Shown here piece by piece: positions 8,240 through 19,638 of a DNA stretch of 64,000 nt (within the stretch, counting starts at the first letter, position 1; each line of letters opens with the position of its first letter). The notes under the pieces were generated by a model, which did not search any database, was not told the DNA's origin, and saw nothing but the letters and a program-made list of their open reading frames with translations. The stretch lies in assembly GCA_903837605.1 (NCBI GenBank), contig CAILVF010000087.1, positions 1 to 64,000 of the forward strand, read 5' to 3'. The translations under genes and the position numbers were made by a program. Origin of the DNA: an uncultured Bacteroidales bacterium. GTDB lineage: Bacteria; Bacteroidota; Bacteroidia; Bacteroidales; FEN-979.

Positions 8240-9934
8240 TTAAAGGGTAATTTCAAACTGTTTCGCAGAAGGGAATTCGAAGGAAAATCCCTGTCCTTTG
8301 ACCCTTGCAATATGGTCATGACAATTCAGATGGGAATCCTGGTGTTTTAACTTTAAAATATTCAGGAGTGTGATCGCTTTCTCCAAACCATCCCCCCTCT
8401 TGAAATTCACAACCTCGTCGGGCAGGGCAAGCCTGTTGCCTTCATAGATGGATTCATAGGGCCAGGAACGGAGCTCTGCGAAAACCTCATCCGCAGTCTT
8501 ATCATGAAAATAAGCAACCGATACAGGGTTGCGTTCGAATACCGCTTTCAAAAAGGGTTTCCAGTCGCAGGAATCCATGAACCTCCCGGCGTAAAAAGCA
8601 AGGTCGGCGGATGGATTTGTCGAACGCATAGAGCCGACTTTCGTAATGATTTCTTCTCGCGAATCGGATGTTAAAATTGTAATATGATGGGCGGATGAGA
8701 ACGTCCTGTTCTCCGAAGGAATGCGCGGTACAAGGTGTACAAACTTTTTCAGGTCGGTAATGAACTCATGGTTCTCCCTGAGGACAGGATATTTTTCAAG
8801 GAATAAATTGATGAATTCCTGGTAAGGCCTTGTGATAAAGATATCATCGTCGAATGTAAAAATCAGCCGGTTGGGATAGGCGGTGAGGTTCATTTCCTCT
8901 TCATCCATCTCGCAAAGCAGCTTCCTGCCGGTCTTGTCGCCCAGCCTGTTTTTGCTTCCATGCTCGTACCCGTATGCCCTCTCGAGCTTGATAAATTTAT
9001 TTGTCCCCTGGCAGAAGAATGCAATCTGGAACAGCTTCTGGTAACGGCTGTAATCCCTGAGGAAATTAATGAAGATCTCACAATTCACCTGGGTTTCCAA
9101 ATACTTCGATAGTTTCTCCCTGAACCTTTTATATGAAGCCTTGTCGATGCTTGCTTCGGGATATACCGAGTGAATGTAGCCGCTGGGATGGGCCACAATC
9201 GTAACCTGTTCATGCTCCATGGCGCGGCGGGCAAGAGCCGAAAGCTCGGTTCCGTTGTACCACATGCTTTTCGTCACGATCCTGCGGTTGTTGGTGATCA
9301 CCCCCTCGTCGATCAGCACAAAATTCTGTGAATGAAGCGGGGTCCCCATCATGTAAATATCTTCAAGTGGAACCCTTGCAACGATGAACAAGGCTGCAAC
9401 ATACAAACAGGCAAGGGAAACGCATTCCCCTGCCCCGTTCTGGTGAGCCGGCTTGAACCTGAAGGCATTCATGGCCTCAATGGTTTCAGTCTTCCAGTAT
9501 GGGATTATCTCGGTGTCGAATTTGTCCAGCCCGAAATGTTTGCGGATGTCGAGATCAAAATAATACTTATCGCCTTCATAGCCAAACAGGGCATTGGACC
9601 TGGCAAGGGTGTCCATGTCGATGAAATCCCTGAAGCGGTTGATCTCGGTCTGCTTGTCGGTAAGCCCCCAGGTTTCAAGGTCGAGGTTGAAATCATAGTG
9701 CTCCATTACATACTGCTTCACACGGTGAAGCTTTTTGAGGGGGCCCATTTTTTCGATGCCTGCAAACCATGGGTCATCCCTCCACTTCCAGATCTCGGGT
9801 GACATTATGTTTGAATATACCAAAGCGTAGAGAAGTTCAGGAAATATGAAGATCTCCATATCGGATAAAGTAAACGCCGAACTGTATTTTTCAAGATCCC
9901 TTGAGCTGAATTCCCTGGTTTTGAGTTTTTCCAT
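8240..9934 (-). CDS. Conserved hypothetical protein with possible transglutaminase-like core
   Basis: I do not recognise a named family for this 564-residue protein. It has no signal peptide or membrane segment. The stretch NGAGECVSLACLYVAALFIV followed about 30 residues later by GTPLHSQNFVLIDEGVITNN resembles the Cys and His/Asp parts of transglutaminase-like folds (a helix-borne Cys, then His in a strand before Asp). The N-terminal half is rich in aromatic and charged residues. It is monocistronic, facing the prolyl oligopeptidase tail to tail. A catalytic role is inference only. Confidence 0.6.
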   Translation of the reverse strand: MEKLKTREFSSRDLEKYSSAFTLSDMEIFIFPELLYALVYSNIMSPEIWKWRDDPWFAGIEKMGPLKKLHRVKQYVMEHYDFNLDLETWGLTDKQTEINRFRDFIDMDTLARSNALFGYEGDKYYFDLDIRKHFGLDKFDTEIIPYWKTETIEAMNAFRFKPAHQNGAGECVSLACLYVAALFIVARVPLEDIYMMGTPLHSQNFVLIDEGVITNNRRIVTKSMWYNGTELSALARRAMEHEQVTIVAHPSGYIHSVYPEASIDKASYKRFREKLSKYLETQVNCEIFINFLRDYSRYQKLFQIAFFCQGTNKFIKLERAYGYEHGSKNRLGDKTGRKLLCEMDEEEMNLTAYPNRLIFTFDDDIFITRPYQEFINLFLEKYPVLRENHEFITDLKKFVHLVPRIPSENRTFSSAHHITILTSDSREEIITKVGSMRSTNPSADLAFYAGRFMDSCDWKPFLKAVFERNPVSVAYFHDKTADEVFAELRSWPYESIYEGNRLALPDEVVNFKRGDGLEKAITLLNILKLKHQDSHLNCHDHIARVKGQGFSFEFPSAKQFEITL

Positions 9935-10012
9935 TTTCTTCTGATAAAAATATTCCTGCCTTTTCCCTTCGCCCCAACCCTTGCCTTTAAAATGCCCGCA
10001 AATTTACCAAAT

Positions 10013-10041
10013 AAAAAAACCCGGAGGTCCCGGGTTTTTTT
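10013..10041 (-). terminator. Terminator after the Omp28/PKD protein gene
   Basis: Stem CCCGG (10020-10024) with CCGGG (10030-10034), loop of five, flanked by an A run on the left and a T run on the right. It is therefore an efficient-looking intrinsic terminator on either strand. Its position just beyond the stop at 10063 fits termination of the minus-strand gene there. The 8240-9934 gene starts downstream of it. Confidence 0.85.
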
Positions 10042-10062
10042 ATTATTCAATATGATCCTGTT

Positions 10063-12405
10063 TTATTCAAGTATAAGTTTGAGGACCTGGGTGTTCCCGT
10101 TTTCATTGATACTTATGAAATACAAGCCGGCATGTAATCCGGTAAGATCCAGCTTATACTCCCCATCCAGGCTGACTCCATCGAGGTTCATGACGGTAAG
10201 CCCGATTGAATTAGTAACTTTCACACTTGCTTTCATCGCATGGAAAGGAATGATCTTCACATTCCCTTTCGCGGGATTAGGATATATAGCTACAAGCCTG
10301 GCCTGGTCCTTTTCATGGATACCAACCGTTTGCTGAACTGTTACCTGGAACTGGTTTGAGAATGAGCCCAGCCCGCAGGTATTTATACCCTGGACAGCTA
10401 CGCTGGCCGTGCCTATAAAGTTCTGGTTCCAGCTCACTGTCGATGTAGTGCCGCTGCCTGAAATATTACCAGCGGCTGCAGGTGTAAGCTGCCAGGTATA
10501 GGTAGTGGCATAATTCCCTCCGTTGGTGCTGTAGTTGCTCGAGGGGGTAATACTTGTATACACATTGTCGGGGCCGTTGGGATCTTCAGGAGCCAAAGGA
10601 GGCTCCGGGTCAACCATAACGGCAACAGTCCCGTTCATTAACGAACTGCAGGTTGTGCTGGTTATCGTTGCGGATGCATCATAAAAACCGGCTGACAGCA
10701 GATTTCCAAAGCTTACCGGACCGCCTGTGCCAACAACAGTGTTCGATGTTGCATTCCCTCCAAGGAAAAGCGTATATGTGGTTCCGGCCTCAGATCCTGA
10801 AAGTCCTATAGGCACCCCTGTGCCGCCTTGTCCGCAGTAAGTCCCGCCTCCTGTGATATTGAAAGTAGCCGGGGCAGGGTTAACCGTTATGTTAAGTACG
10901 GCCGACCATGGGCCCTGGCAACTATAGGTGACTGCAGCAACTTTTAATGTGACAGCTCCATCCCAACCGGTAGCCCAGTTGATCACTGCACTGGTTCCAT
11001 TATTGGTCAAAATCCCTGCATTGTTTGGTGTAAGCTCCCAGGCGTAAGCGGTTGCATTGGGAACCGCTGTGACAGTATAAGTCGTATTGAACGTATTTTC
11101 GCAGAAAGATGTCAAGCCTGCCGGCGCTGCAGGCTGGGCAGGCGGATTGGATATATGGATACTCAGGTCGGGAGACCACGCTCCCCCTCCGCAACTATTG
11201 CTGCCCTGGGCTTTAAGTGTTGCAGTACCGGTGTATGAAGGCGAATAAGCCACTGCGCAGCTGGTGCCCGAAGGAGTAAGCGTCCCGGCCGATTGGGGTG
11301 TAATCACCCAGTTATAAGTGACGGCATCTGGGACCGGACTGATAGTGTATGTCTGGGTCCCGGGATTTATGCACATCGCAGTATTACCCTGGGGAGCCAC
11401 CGGAGCGACAGGAGCTGCAGTGAGAACAACGTAGCCGGTTTTAGTATGCGATTCCCTGCACACTCCGTTGCTTATTTCCAAACTTACATTATTAGTCCCC
11501 GCAGATGTATATGAAATTACCGGGCTTGCAAGTGTGGATGTTGCAGGATTACCTCCGGGGAAAGTCCAGTTGTATGCTGTAACTCCTGTAGCCGTTGCCG
11601 AAAAGGTAGTATTTACAGGCGCACAACCACTCAGGGGCGAACCTGAAAAATCTGTATATGTGAGCATGGCAGCAGGCAAATTGGCCAGGCTGCTTTTAAT
11701 GCCGTTGTATACTGCCTTGGTCGGATTATCCTGTACAAAAGCAACCAGTTCGCAATTTGCCGCATTCCAGGATGCGTCCATGTTGAAATTAAGGGTGAAA
11801 TTCTGGACATCCCCACCTGAAAAACTGAACGACGTTCCTGCATTACCCGGAACCATCAGCCTGTTTACAAAATTCACTTCCGTCATGCAGCCCTGCCAGG
11901 TCTGGGAAATATGCGACTCGGTAAGTACCAGGTGGAGCCTGAGATCCGCTCCGCTTACTGCATCCAGTTTTATCAGTTTTACGTTAACCGTATATGCCAG
12001 CCCGGTATGGGAACCCGATATGCACATACTGATCGGTGAAGGTGTACCGATCGCGGTATTATACAAGGGAAGATAAGTTGTGTAAATATTCCCCGACGGG
12101 CAGGCTGCCCCACCGACCGAACTTGTTACCCCGTCAAAAACACCAGTTGGATATCCGCTGATCGTATAATATGTGTTCCTGTTGTTGGAATAATCATTGG
12201 CATAAGTGTCTCCGTTGTGATTTTCAATCACGGCAATGGATTTCCCTTCCGTAATAAGCTGGTCTGCAGCTTTTGCCGCACCCGGACAATACTGGCACCA
12301 GGTTCCTGTGCCAATTTCAAGCACAACAACGTTTCTTGTTGTAGACTGAGCAAATAAAGCGACGGATGCAATAAATGCAAGCATCGTAAAATAAAATTTC
12401 TTCAT
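10063..12405 (-). CDS. Secreted Omp28-like thioredoxin-fold protein with PKD-type domains and T9SS sorting tail
   Basis: The 780-residue product starts with a signal peptide (MKKFYFTMLAFIASVALFAQ). Residues about 25-130 form an Omp28-like thioredoxin fold with the CxxC motif GTWCQYCPG. Several PKD/Ig-like domains follow (YNWTFPGGNPATSTLASPVI is PKD-like; later units repeat the pattern YxWxLTPxxAG). The last 75 residues are a Por secretion C-terminal domain: IYPNPAKGNVKI, then LDLTGLHAGLYFISI and a basic end. The type IX system should therefore export it and anchor it on the surface. Adhesion or a redox role at the surface is inferred; the substrate is unknown. Confidence 0.88.
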   Translation of the reverse strand: MKKFYFTMLAFIASVALFAQSTTRNVVVLEIGTGTWCQYCPGAAKAADQLITEGKSIAVIENHNGDTYANDYSNNRNTYYTISGYPTGVFDGVTSSVGGAACPSGNIYTTYLPLYNTAIGTPSPISMCISGSHTGLAYTVNVKLIKLDAVSGADLRLHLVLTESHISQTWQGCMTEVNFVNRLMVPGNAGTSFSFSGGDVQNFTLNFNMDASWNAANCELVAFVQDNPTKAVYNGIKSSLANLPAAMLTYTDFSGSPLSGCAPVNTTFSATATGVTAYNWTFPGGNPATSTLASPVISYTSAGTNNVSLEISNGVCRESHTKTGYVVLTAAPVAPVAPQGNTAMCINPGTQTYTISPVPDAVTYNWVITPQSAGTLTPSGTSCAVAYSPSYTGTATLKAQGSNSCGGGAWSPDLSIHISNPPAQPAAPAGLTSFCENTFNTTYTVTAVPNATAYAWELTPNNAGILTNNGTSAVINWATGWDGAVTLKVAAVTYSCQGPWSAVLNITVNPAPATFNITGGGTYCGQGGTGVPIGLSGSEAGTTYTLFLGGNATSNTVVGTGGPVSFGNLLSAGFYDASATITSTTCSSLMNGTVAVMVDPEPPLAPEDPNGPDNVYTSITPSSNYSTNGGNYATTYTWQLTPAAAGNISGSGTTSTVSWNQNFIGTASVAVQGINTCGLGSFSNQFQVTVQQTVGIHEKDQARLVAIYPNPAKGNVKIIPFHAMKASVKVTNSIGLTVMNLDGVSLDGEYKLDLTGLHAGLYFISINENGNTQVLKLILE

Positions 12406-12452
12406 AGGAGGTAATTTTGTGTTAGGGGGAATGAATAGTTTATTGCATATTG

Positions 12453-12460
12453 CAAAGATA
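12453..12460 (-). promoter_or_regulatory. -7 element of the Omp28/PKD gene promoter
   Basis: The minus strand reads TATCTTTG, an exact TAnnTTTG match, about 48 bases upstream of the ATG. No clear TTG occurs 19-20 bases further upstream. Confidence 0.45.
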
Positions 12461-12560
12461 TAACAAACATAATAATTATGCCTTATTGGGACGAATTTTG
12501 TTAGGTTATTTATTTATTGTGCATTAATTAACAGCAGATTCCGGGATGAGATTATTTTCA

Positions 12561-12568
12561 TACTTTTG
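12561..12568 (+). promoter_or_regulatory. -7 element of the ferritin-like gene promoter
   Basis: TACTTTTG matches TAnnTTTG exactly. Transcription should begin around 12573, after the in-frame ATG codons at 12546 and 12570. This supports ATG 12588 as the start. No good -33 element is visible. Confidence 0.5.
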
Positions 12569-12587
12569 CATGATAAAAACAAACACT

Positions 12588-13049
12588 ATGTATTACTCGG
12601 GAAAAGAAATCGTCGACATTGCCGTCCGTATAGAAGAGAACGGCTATGCTTTTTACATTGCCGCTGCCGAAATGATCAGGGAGCCAAACGACATTAAAAA
12701 CCTCTTCCTCGACCTGGCTGAACAGGAAACCATGCATACCGCATCTTTTCAGAAGATGTTTGAAAAATTCGAACCCGAAGATTACGAACAGGGCGATGAA
12801 AATTTTTCGTCCTATATCCAGAACCTTGCCGATAAACATATTTTCGGCAAGCCCGAAGTCGGAGCCTCCATGGCCAAAACCCTGAAAACCCCAAGGGAAA
12901 CGCTTGAAATGGCCTTCAAATTCGAGAATGACAGCGTGGCTTTTTACAAAGAGCTTTACACCAAAGCCAAAAGCGATTCAAAAACCCTCATAAAACACAT
13001 CATCGCCGAGGAAGAAGCCCATGCTGCCAGGATTAAAAAGTTCCTGTAA
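12588..13049 (+). CDS. Ferritin-like / rubrerythrin-type diiron protein
   Basis: The 153-residue cytoplasmic protein is a four-helix bundle with the spaced Glu and ExxH pattern of rubrerythrin-like diiron proteins: RIEENGYAFY, LAEQETMHTASF, FENDSVAFY and IIAEEEAHAARI. Such proteins reduce peroxide or handle iron in anaerobes. It lacks the C-terminal rubredoxin domain of classical rubrerythrin, so another electron donor would be required. Two earlier in-frame ATGs lie in or before the promoter and were not used. Confidence 0.85.
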   Translation: MYYSGKEIVDIAVRIEENGYAFYIAAAEMIREPNDIKNLFLDLAEQETMHTASFQKMFEKFEPEDYEQGDENFSSYIQNLADKHIFGKPEVGASMAKTLKTPRETLEMAFKFENDSVAFYKELYTKAKSDSKTLIKHIIAEEEAHAARIKKFL

Positions 13050-13137
13050 GTTAATTTGCTGATTCCAAAATCTCCATTCTTCATACGTTTGTCAATACGC
13101 TGCAGCCGGGTTGAGTATATTCAGGCGCGGTTTCACT

Positions 13138-13145
13138 TACCTTTG
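13138..13145 (+). promoter_or_regulatory. -7 element of the MBL/C45 fusion gene promoter
   Basis: TACCTTTG matches TAnnTTTG exactly and lies 18 bases before the ATG at 13164. A TTG at 13111-13113 is 24 bases upstream, longer than usual. The position argues against starting at 13056. Confidence 0.45.
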
Positions 13146-13163
13146 CACAAGAAATTATTTTCT

Positions 13164-16713
<3,550 letters not shown>

Positions 16714-16730
16714 GGAGTACGTTAAACCGT

Positions 16731-18110
16731 TCATATCAACCCGCTGACCAGGAAAGGCAGGACTCCCAGCAACAGGATAAGAATGGTCAGTACCATTATA
16801 TGGACTTTGTAAGTGCGGCTTGACCGCAGGATTGTGCCCTGGTCTTCCCTGAAGTACATGGCGATGATGGGTTTGAAGTAATAGCCCACGCTGATGGCCG
16901 AACCTGCAATGGCTATGATGACAAGCCACAACCATCCCTGTTCGATTGCAGCTGCAAAAAGAAAATATTTACCTATAAAGCCTGCCAGCGGCGGAATCCC
17001 GGTGAGGGACAGCATGGCAACAGCAAGCGTAAAGGCCTCAATGCGGTTGTTCCTGCTTAGTCCGTTAAACGAGCCAAAGTAATCGTTGCCCCTGGCTTCT
17101 CTTACAAGTATGAGGATCGCAAAAGCTGCGATGGTTGCAATGGAATAGGAAACTGAATAAAACAGCAGGGCATTGGCAGTGCCTCCCGAGAATGCTACCA
17201 TTGCCAGCATCATATAACCCGAATGGGAAATGCTGGAATAAGCCAGCATCCGTTTAAGGTTTGGCTGGTATAACCCGGTCACATTACCGATAACAATGGT
17301 AATGCCTGCAAGAATTGCAATCGTCATCTCCCATACCCCGTGGATCCCGAAGAACGTTATGCTGAAAAAGCGGTACATTGCGAAAACGCTGGCTGTTTTT
17401 ACCACTGTGGCCATGAAAGCCGTAAGCAGGGTCGGTGTGCCTTCATACACATCGGGGGCCCAGAAATGGAAGGGTGCAATGGCGATCTTGAACGAAAGCC
17501 CGATGATCAGCAGGAAAAGACCAGCCTTGAACATGGGAGGCAGGCCCTCATGCATATGCTGCGCAACATATGCATGGATTGTATACAGGTCGAAGGAACC
17601 GCTGGAGCCGTATAGCAAGGCAATCCCGAATAAAAGGAATCCTGAAAGAAATGAACCGAGAAGGAAATATTTAAGCGTTGCTTCGTTGGACGTTATAGCT
17701 TCTTTATGACTTCCGGCTAATACATACAAGGCGATGGAGAGGGTTTCAATGCCAATGAACAACATGATGAGATTGCCGAAATAGCTCATGAGCACCGCAC
17801 CCACCAGGGCAAAGATCATGACGGCATAAATATCGTCGAGGGGCCTGGTAACCTTGCGGTAGTATTGTGCAGCGAACATGAAGATCAGGAAGGTCGAAAA
17901 GATCATCACCGCGCTGAAGGCTACTCCCGGATTGTCAATGATGAGCATGTTGTGGAACAGGCTGCGGTTCATGTTCCAATGAAGAATGGTCATCACCAGT
18001 GAAACTACCAGGCCCAGCAGGATCAAAGGCAGCAGCCAGGTCTTTTTCTTCAGGATACCGAGAAAAAGCACTAAAACACCAAGGACCGATAAGGATATTA
18101 TACTATTCAT
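16731..18110 (-). CDS. nuoN: NADH-quinone oxidoreductase subunit N
   Basis: This is an antiporter-like proton-pumping subunit in the complex I membrane arm. The 459-residue product has about 14 hydrophobic helices and the family core around FHFWAPDVYEGTPTLLTAF, with functional lysines and glutamates inside helices (FKIAIAPFHFW; LLYGSSG). It is the last gene of the operon. The gap before it carries two 7-bp repeat families. Confidence 0.96.
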   Translation of the reverse strand: MNSIISLSVLGVLVLFLGILKKKTWLLPLILLGLVVSLVMTILHWNMNRSLFHNMLIIDNPGVAFSAVMIFSTFLIFMFAAQYYRKVTRPLDDIYAVMIFALVGAVLMSYFGNLIMLFIGIETLSIALYVLAGSHKEAITSNEATLKYFLLGSFLSGFLLFGIALLYGSSGSFDLYTIHAYVAQHMHEGLPPMFKAGLFLLIIGLSFKIAIAPFHFWAPDVYEGTPTLLTAFMATVVKTASVFAMYRFFSITFFGIHGVWEMTIAILAGITIVIGNVTGLYQPNLKRMLAYSSISHSGYMMLAMVAFSGGTANALLFYSVSYSIATIAAFAILILVREARGNDYFGSFNGLSRNNRIEAFTLAVAMLSLTGIPPLAGFIGKYFLFAAAIEQGWLWLVIIAIAGSAISVGYYFKPIIAMYFREDQGTILRSSRTYKVHIMVLTILILLLGVLPFLVSGLI

Positions 18111-18124
18111 ATTTTAAGCCATGA

Positions 18125-18187
18125 GTGACTGGTGACTGGTGACAAGTGAACAGGTTCTAAATCGTAAATCGTCATTCGTAAATCGTA
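18125..18187. repeat. Two 7-bp tandem arrays in the nuoM-nuoN gap
   Basis: Units GTGACTG, GTGACTG, GTGACAA and GTGAACA run from 18125. After one transitional unit come AATCGTA, AATCGTC, ATTCGTA and AATCGTA (18160-18187). The two families are unrelated in sequence but share the exact 7-bp period. Both contain stop codons when read around the 21-base cycle, and both lie in non-coding DNA. Confidence 0.85.
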
Positions 18188-18189
18188 AA

Positions 18190-19638
18190 TTATCTTATAA
18201 CTCCTATTATCTGTCCCACGCCGTTCTCGGCCAGCTTCATAAACATCCCCGGAGCAACACCTATCCAAAGTACCATGATCACGATGCCGATCAAAGGTAT
18301 CATTTCCTTCCAGCTGAGATCGGTGAAATTTTCGGTGACCGCATTTGTATTTCCAAGCATCACCCTCTGGTACATCCACAACATGTATACTGCGCTGAAA
18401 ATTATCGTCAGCCCGGCAACAGCCGCATAAAGCCAGTAATATTTAAACAGGCCAAGCAGGATCAGGAATTCTCCCACAAAGCCATTGGTCAATGGCAAAG
18501 CCACGCTTCCAAGCAATATGATCATGAAAATTACGGCCAGGCGGGGCGCTTTAAGGGCAATGCCTCCAAGCTCTCCGATGCTGGTGGTTTTTGTCCTTAC
18601 TTCGATATACTGAATAATGATAAAAAGCCCGACAATATTGATCCCGTGCGATACCATCTGTATTATGGCTCCCTGCATGGCCTGGGAATTCAATGCCATG
18701 GCGCCTGCTGCAACCAGTCCGAGATGGGCAATGGAAGTATAAGCGACAAACCGCTTCAGGTCATCCTGCCGGATGGCAATCAGGGAAGCATAAACAATTC
18801 CGACCAGGGGGAAGATAATAAAAAGCCCGTCGGTCCTGTTCAACACCGAATATGTTATCGGTATCATCCAGCGGATCATCCCGAACAATCCCATTTTCGA
18901 CATCAGTCCGCCAAGCAGCATACTGCCTGAATATGGCGCCGTTACATACGTATCGGGCTGCCAGGTATGGAAAGGAAAAACGGGAACCTTGATGGCAAAC
19001 GCGATAAAAAAAGCGAGGAAGACCCAAACCTGTTCCGCCGGGTTAAGGTTGTTGGCATAAAGCCAGATATGATCGAAAGAATGGGGAAGCGGGGTGCGGA
19101 AATACAGGAAAATAATGGCTACCAGCATTAAAAGGCTGCCGGTGAAGGTGTATGCGAAAAATTTTAATGTTATGCGGATGCGGTTTTCCCCTCCCCAGTA
19201 TGCTGCTATGAAATAGGCTGGTATCAGGGTGAGCTCCCAGAAAATGTAAAATACCATGCCGTCGAAAGCAGTGAAAACACCCACCAGCCCGGCCTGCATC
19301 AGGATGATCAGGCTGTAAAACGTTGAAGACCTGGCAACTTTCTGGGTGAAAGAAGAATAAATAATAATGGGTATCAGGAAGGTTGTCAGTAAGGTCATCA
19401 GCATGCTTAGTCCGTCCATCCCGAATTTCAGGCTGATGCCATAACCGGACAGCCATTCAAAACGGAAGAGCAGCTGGCAATGGCAGTACAGGAAATATTG
19501 CACAAGAGCTGCAATGGAAATGCCGAACTCGACCAATGCCGCCGCCAGCGCAAGGTTCCGGGCCCATCTTTCGTTCCTGACGAAGAAGAGGGAGATCGAG
19601 ACCAGCAATGGCAATACTATCAGTATCAGGGTCAGCAT
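18190..19638 (-). CDS. nuoM: NADH-quinone oxidoreductase subunit M
   Basis: This is a proton-translocating antiporter-like subunit of the complex I membrane arm, 482 residues with about 14 transmembrane helices. Conserved features include FFIFWELTLIPAYFI-type helix 5 with its Glu (YIFWELTLIP), the loop PVFPFHTWQPDTYVTAP, and the lysine-bearing broken helices around RFVAYTSIAHLGLV. Its ATG overlaps the nuoL stop by one base, implying coupled translation. Confidence 0.96.
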   Translation of the reverse strand: MLTLILIVLPLLVSISLFFVRNERWARNLALAAALVEFGISIAALVQYFLYCHCQLLFRFEWLSGYGISLKFGMDGLSMLMTLLTTFLIPIIIYSSFTQKVARSSTFYSLIILMQAGLVGVFTAFDGMVFYIFWELTLIPAYFIAAYWGGENRIRITLKFFAYTFTGSLLMLVAIIFLYFRTPLPHSFDHIWLYANNLNPAEQVWVFLAFFIAFAIKVPVFPFHTWQPDTYVTAPYSGSMLLGGLMSKMGLFGMIRWMIPITYSVLNRTDGLFIIFPLVGIVYASLIAIRQDDLKRFVAYTSIAHLGLVAAGAMALNSQAMQGAIIQMVSHGINIVGLFIIIQYIEVRTKTTSIGELGGIALKAPRLAVIFMIILLGSVALPLTNGFVGEFLILLGLFKYYWLYAAVAGLTIIFSAVYMLWMYQRVMLGNTNAVTENFTDLSWKEMIPLIGIVIMVLWIGVAPGMFMKLAENGVGQIIGVIR

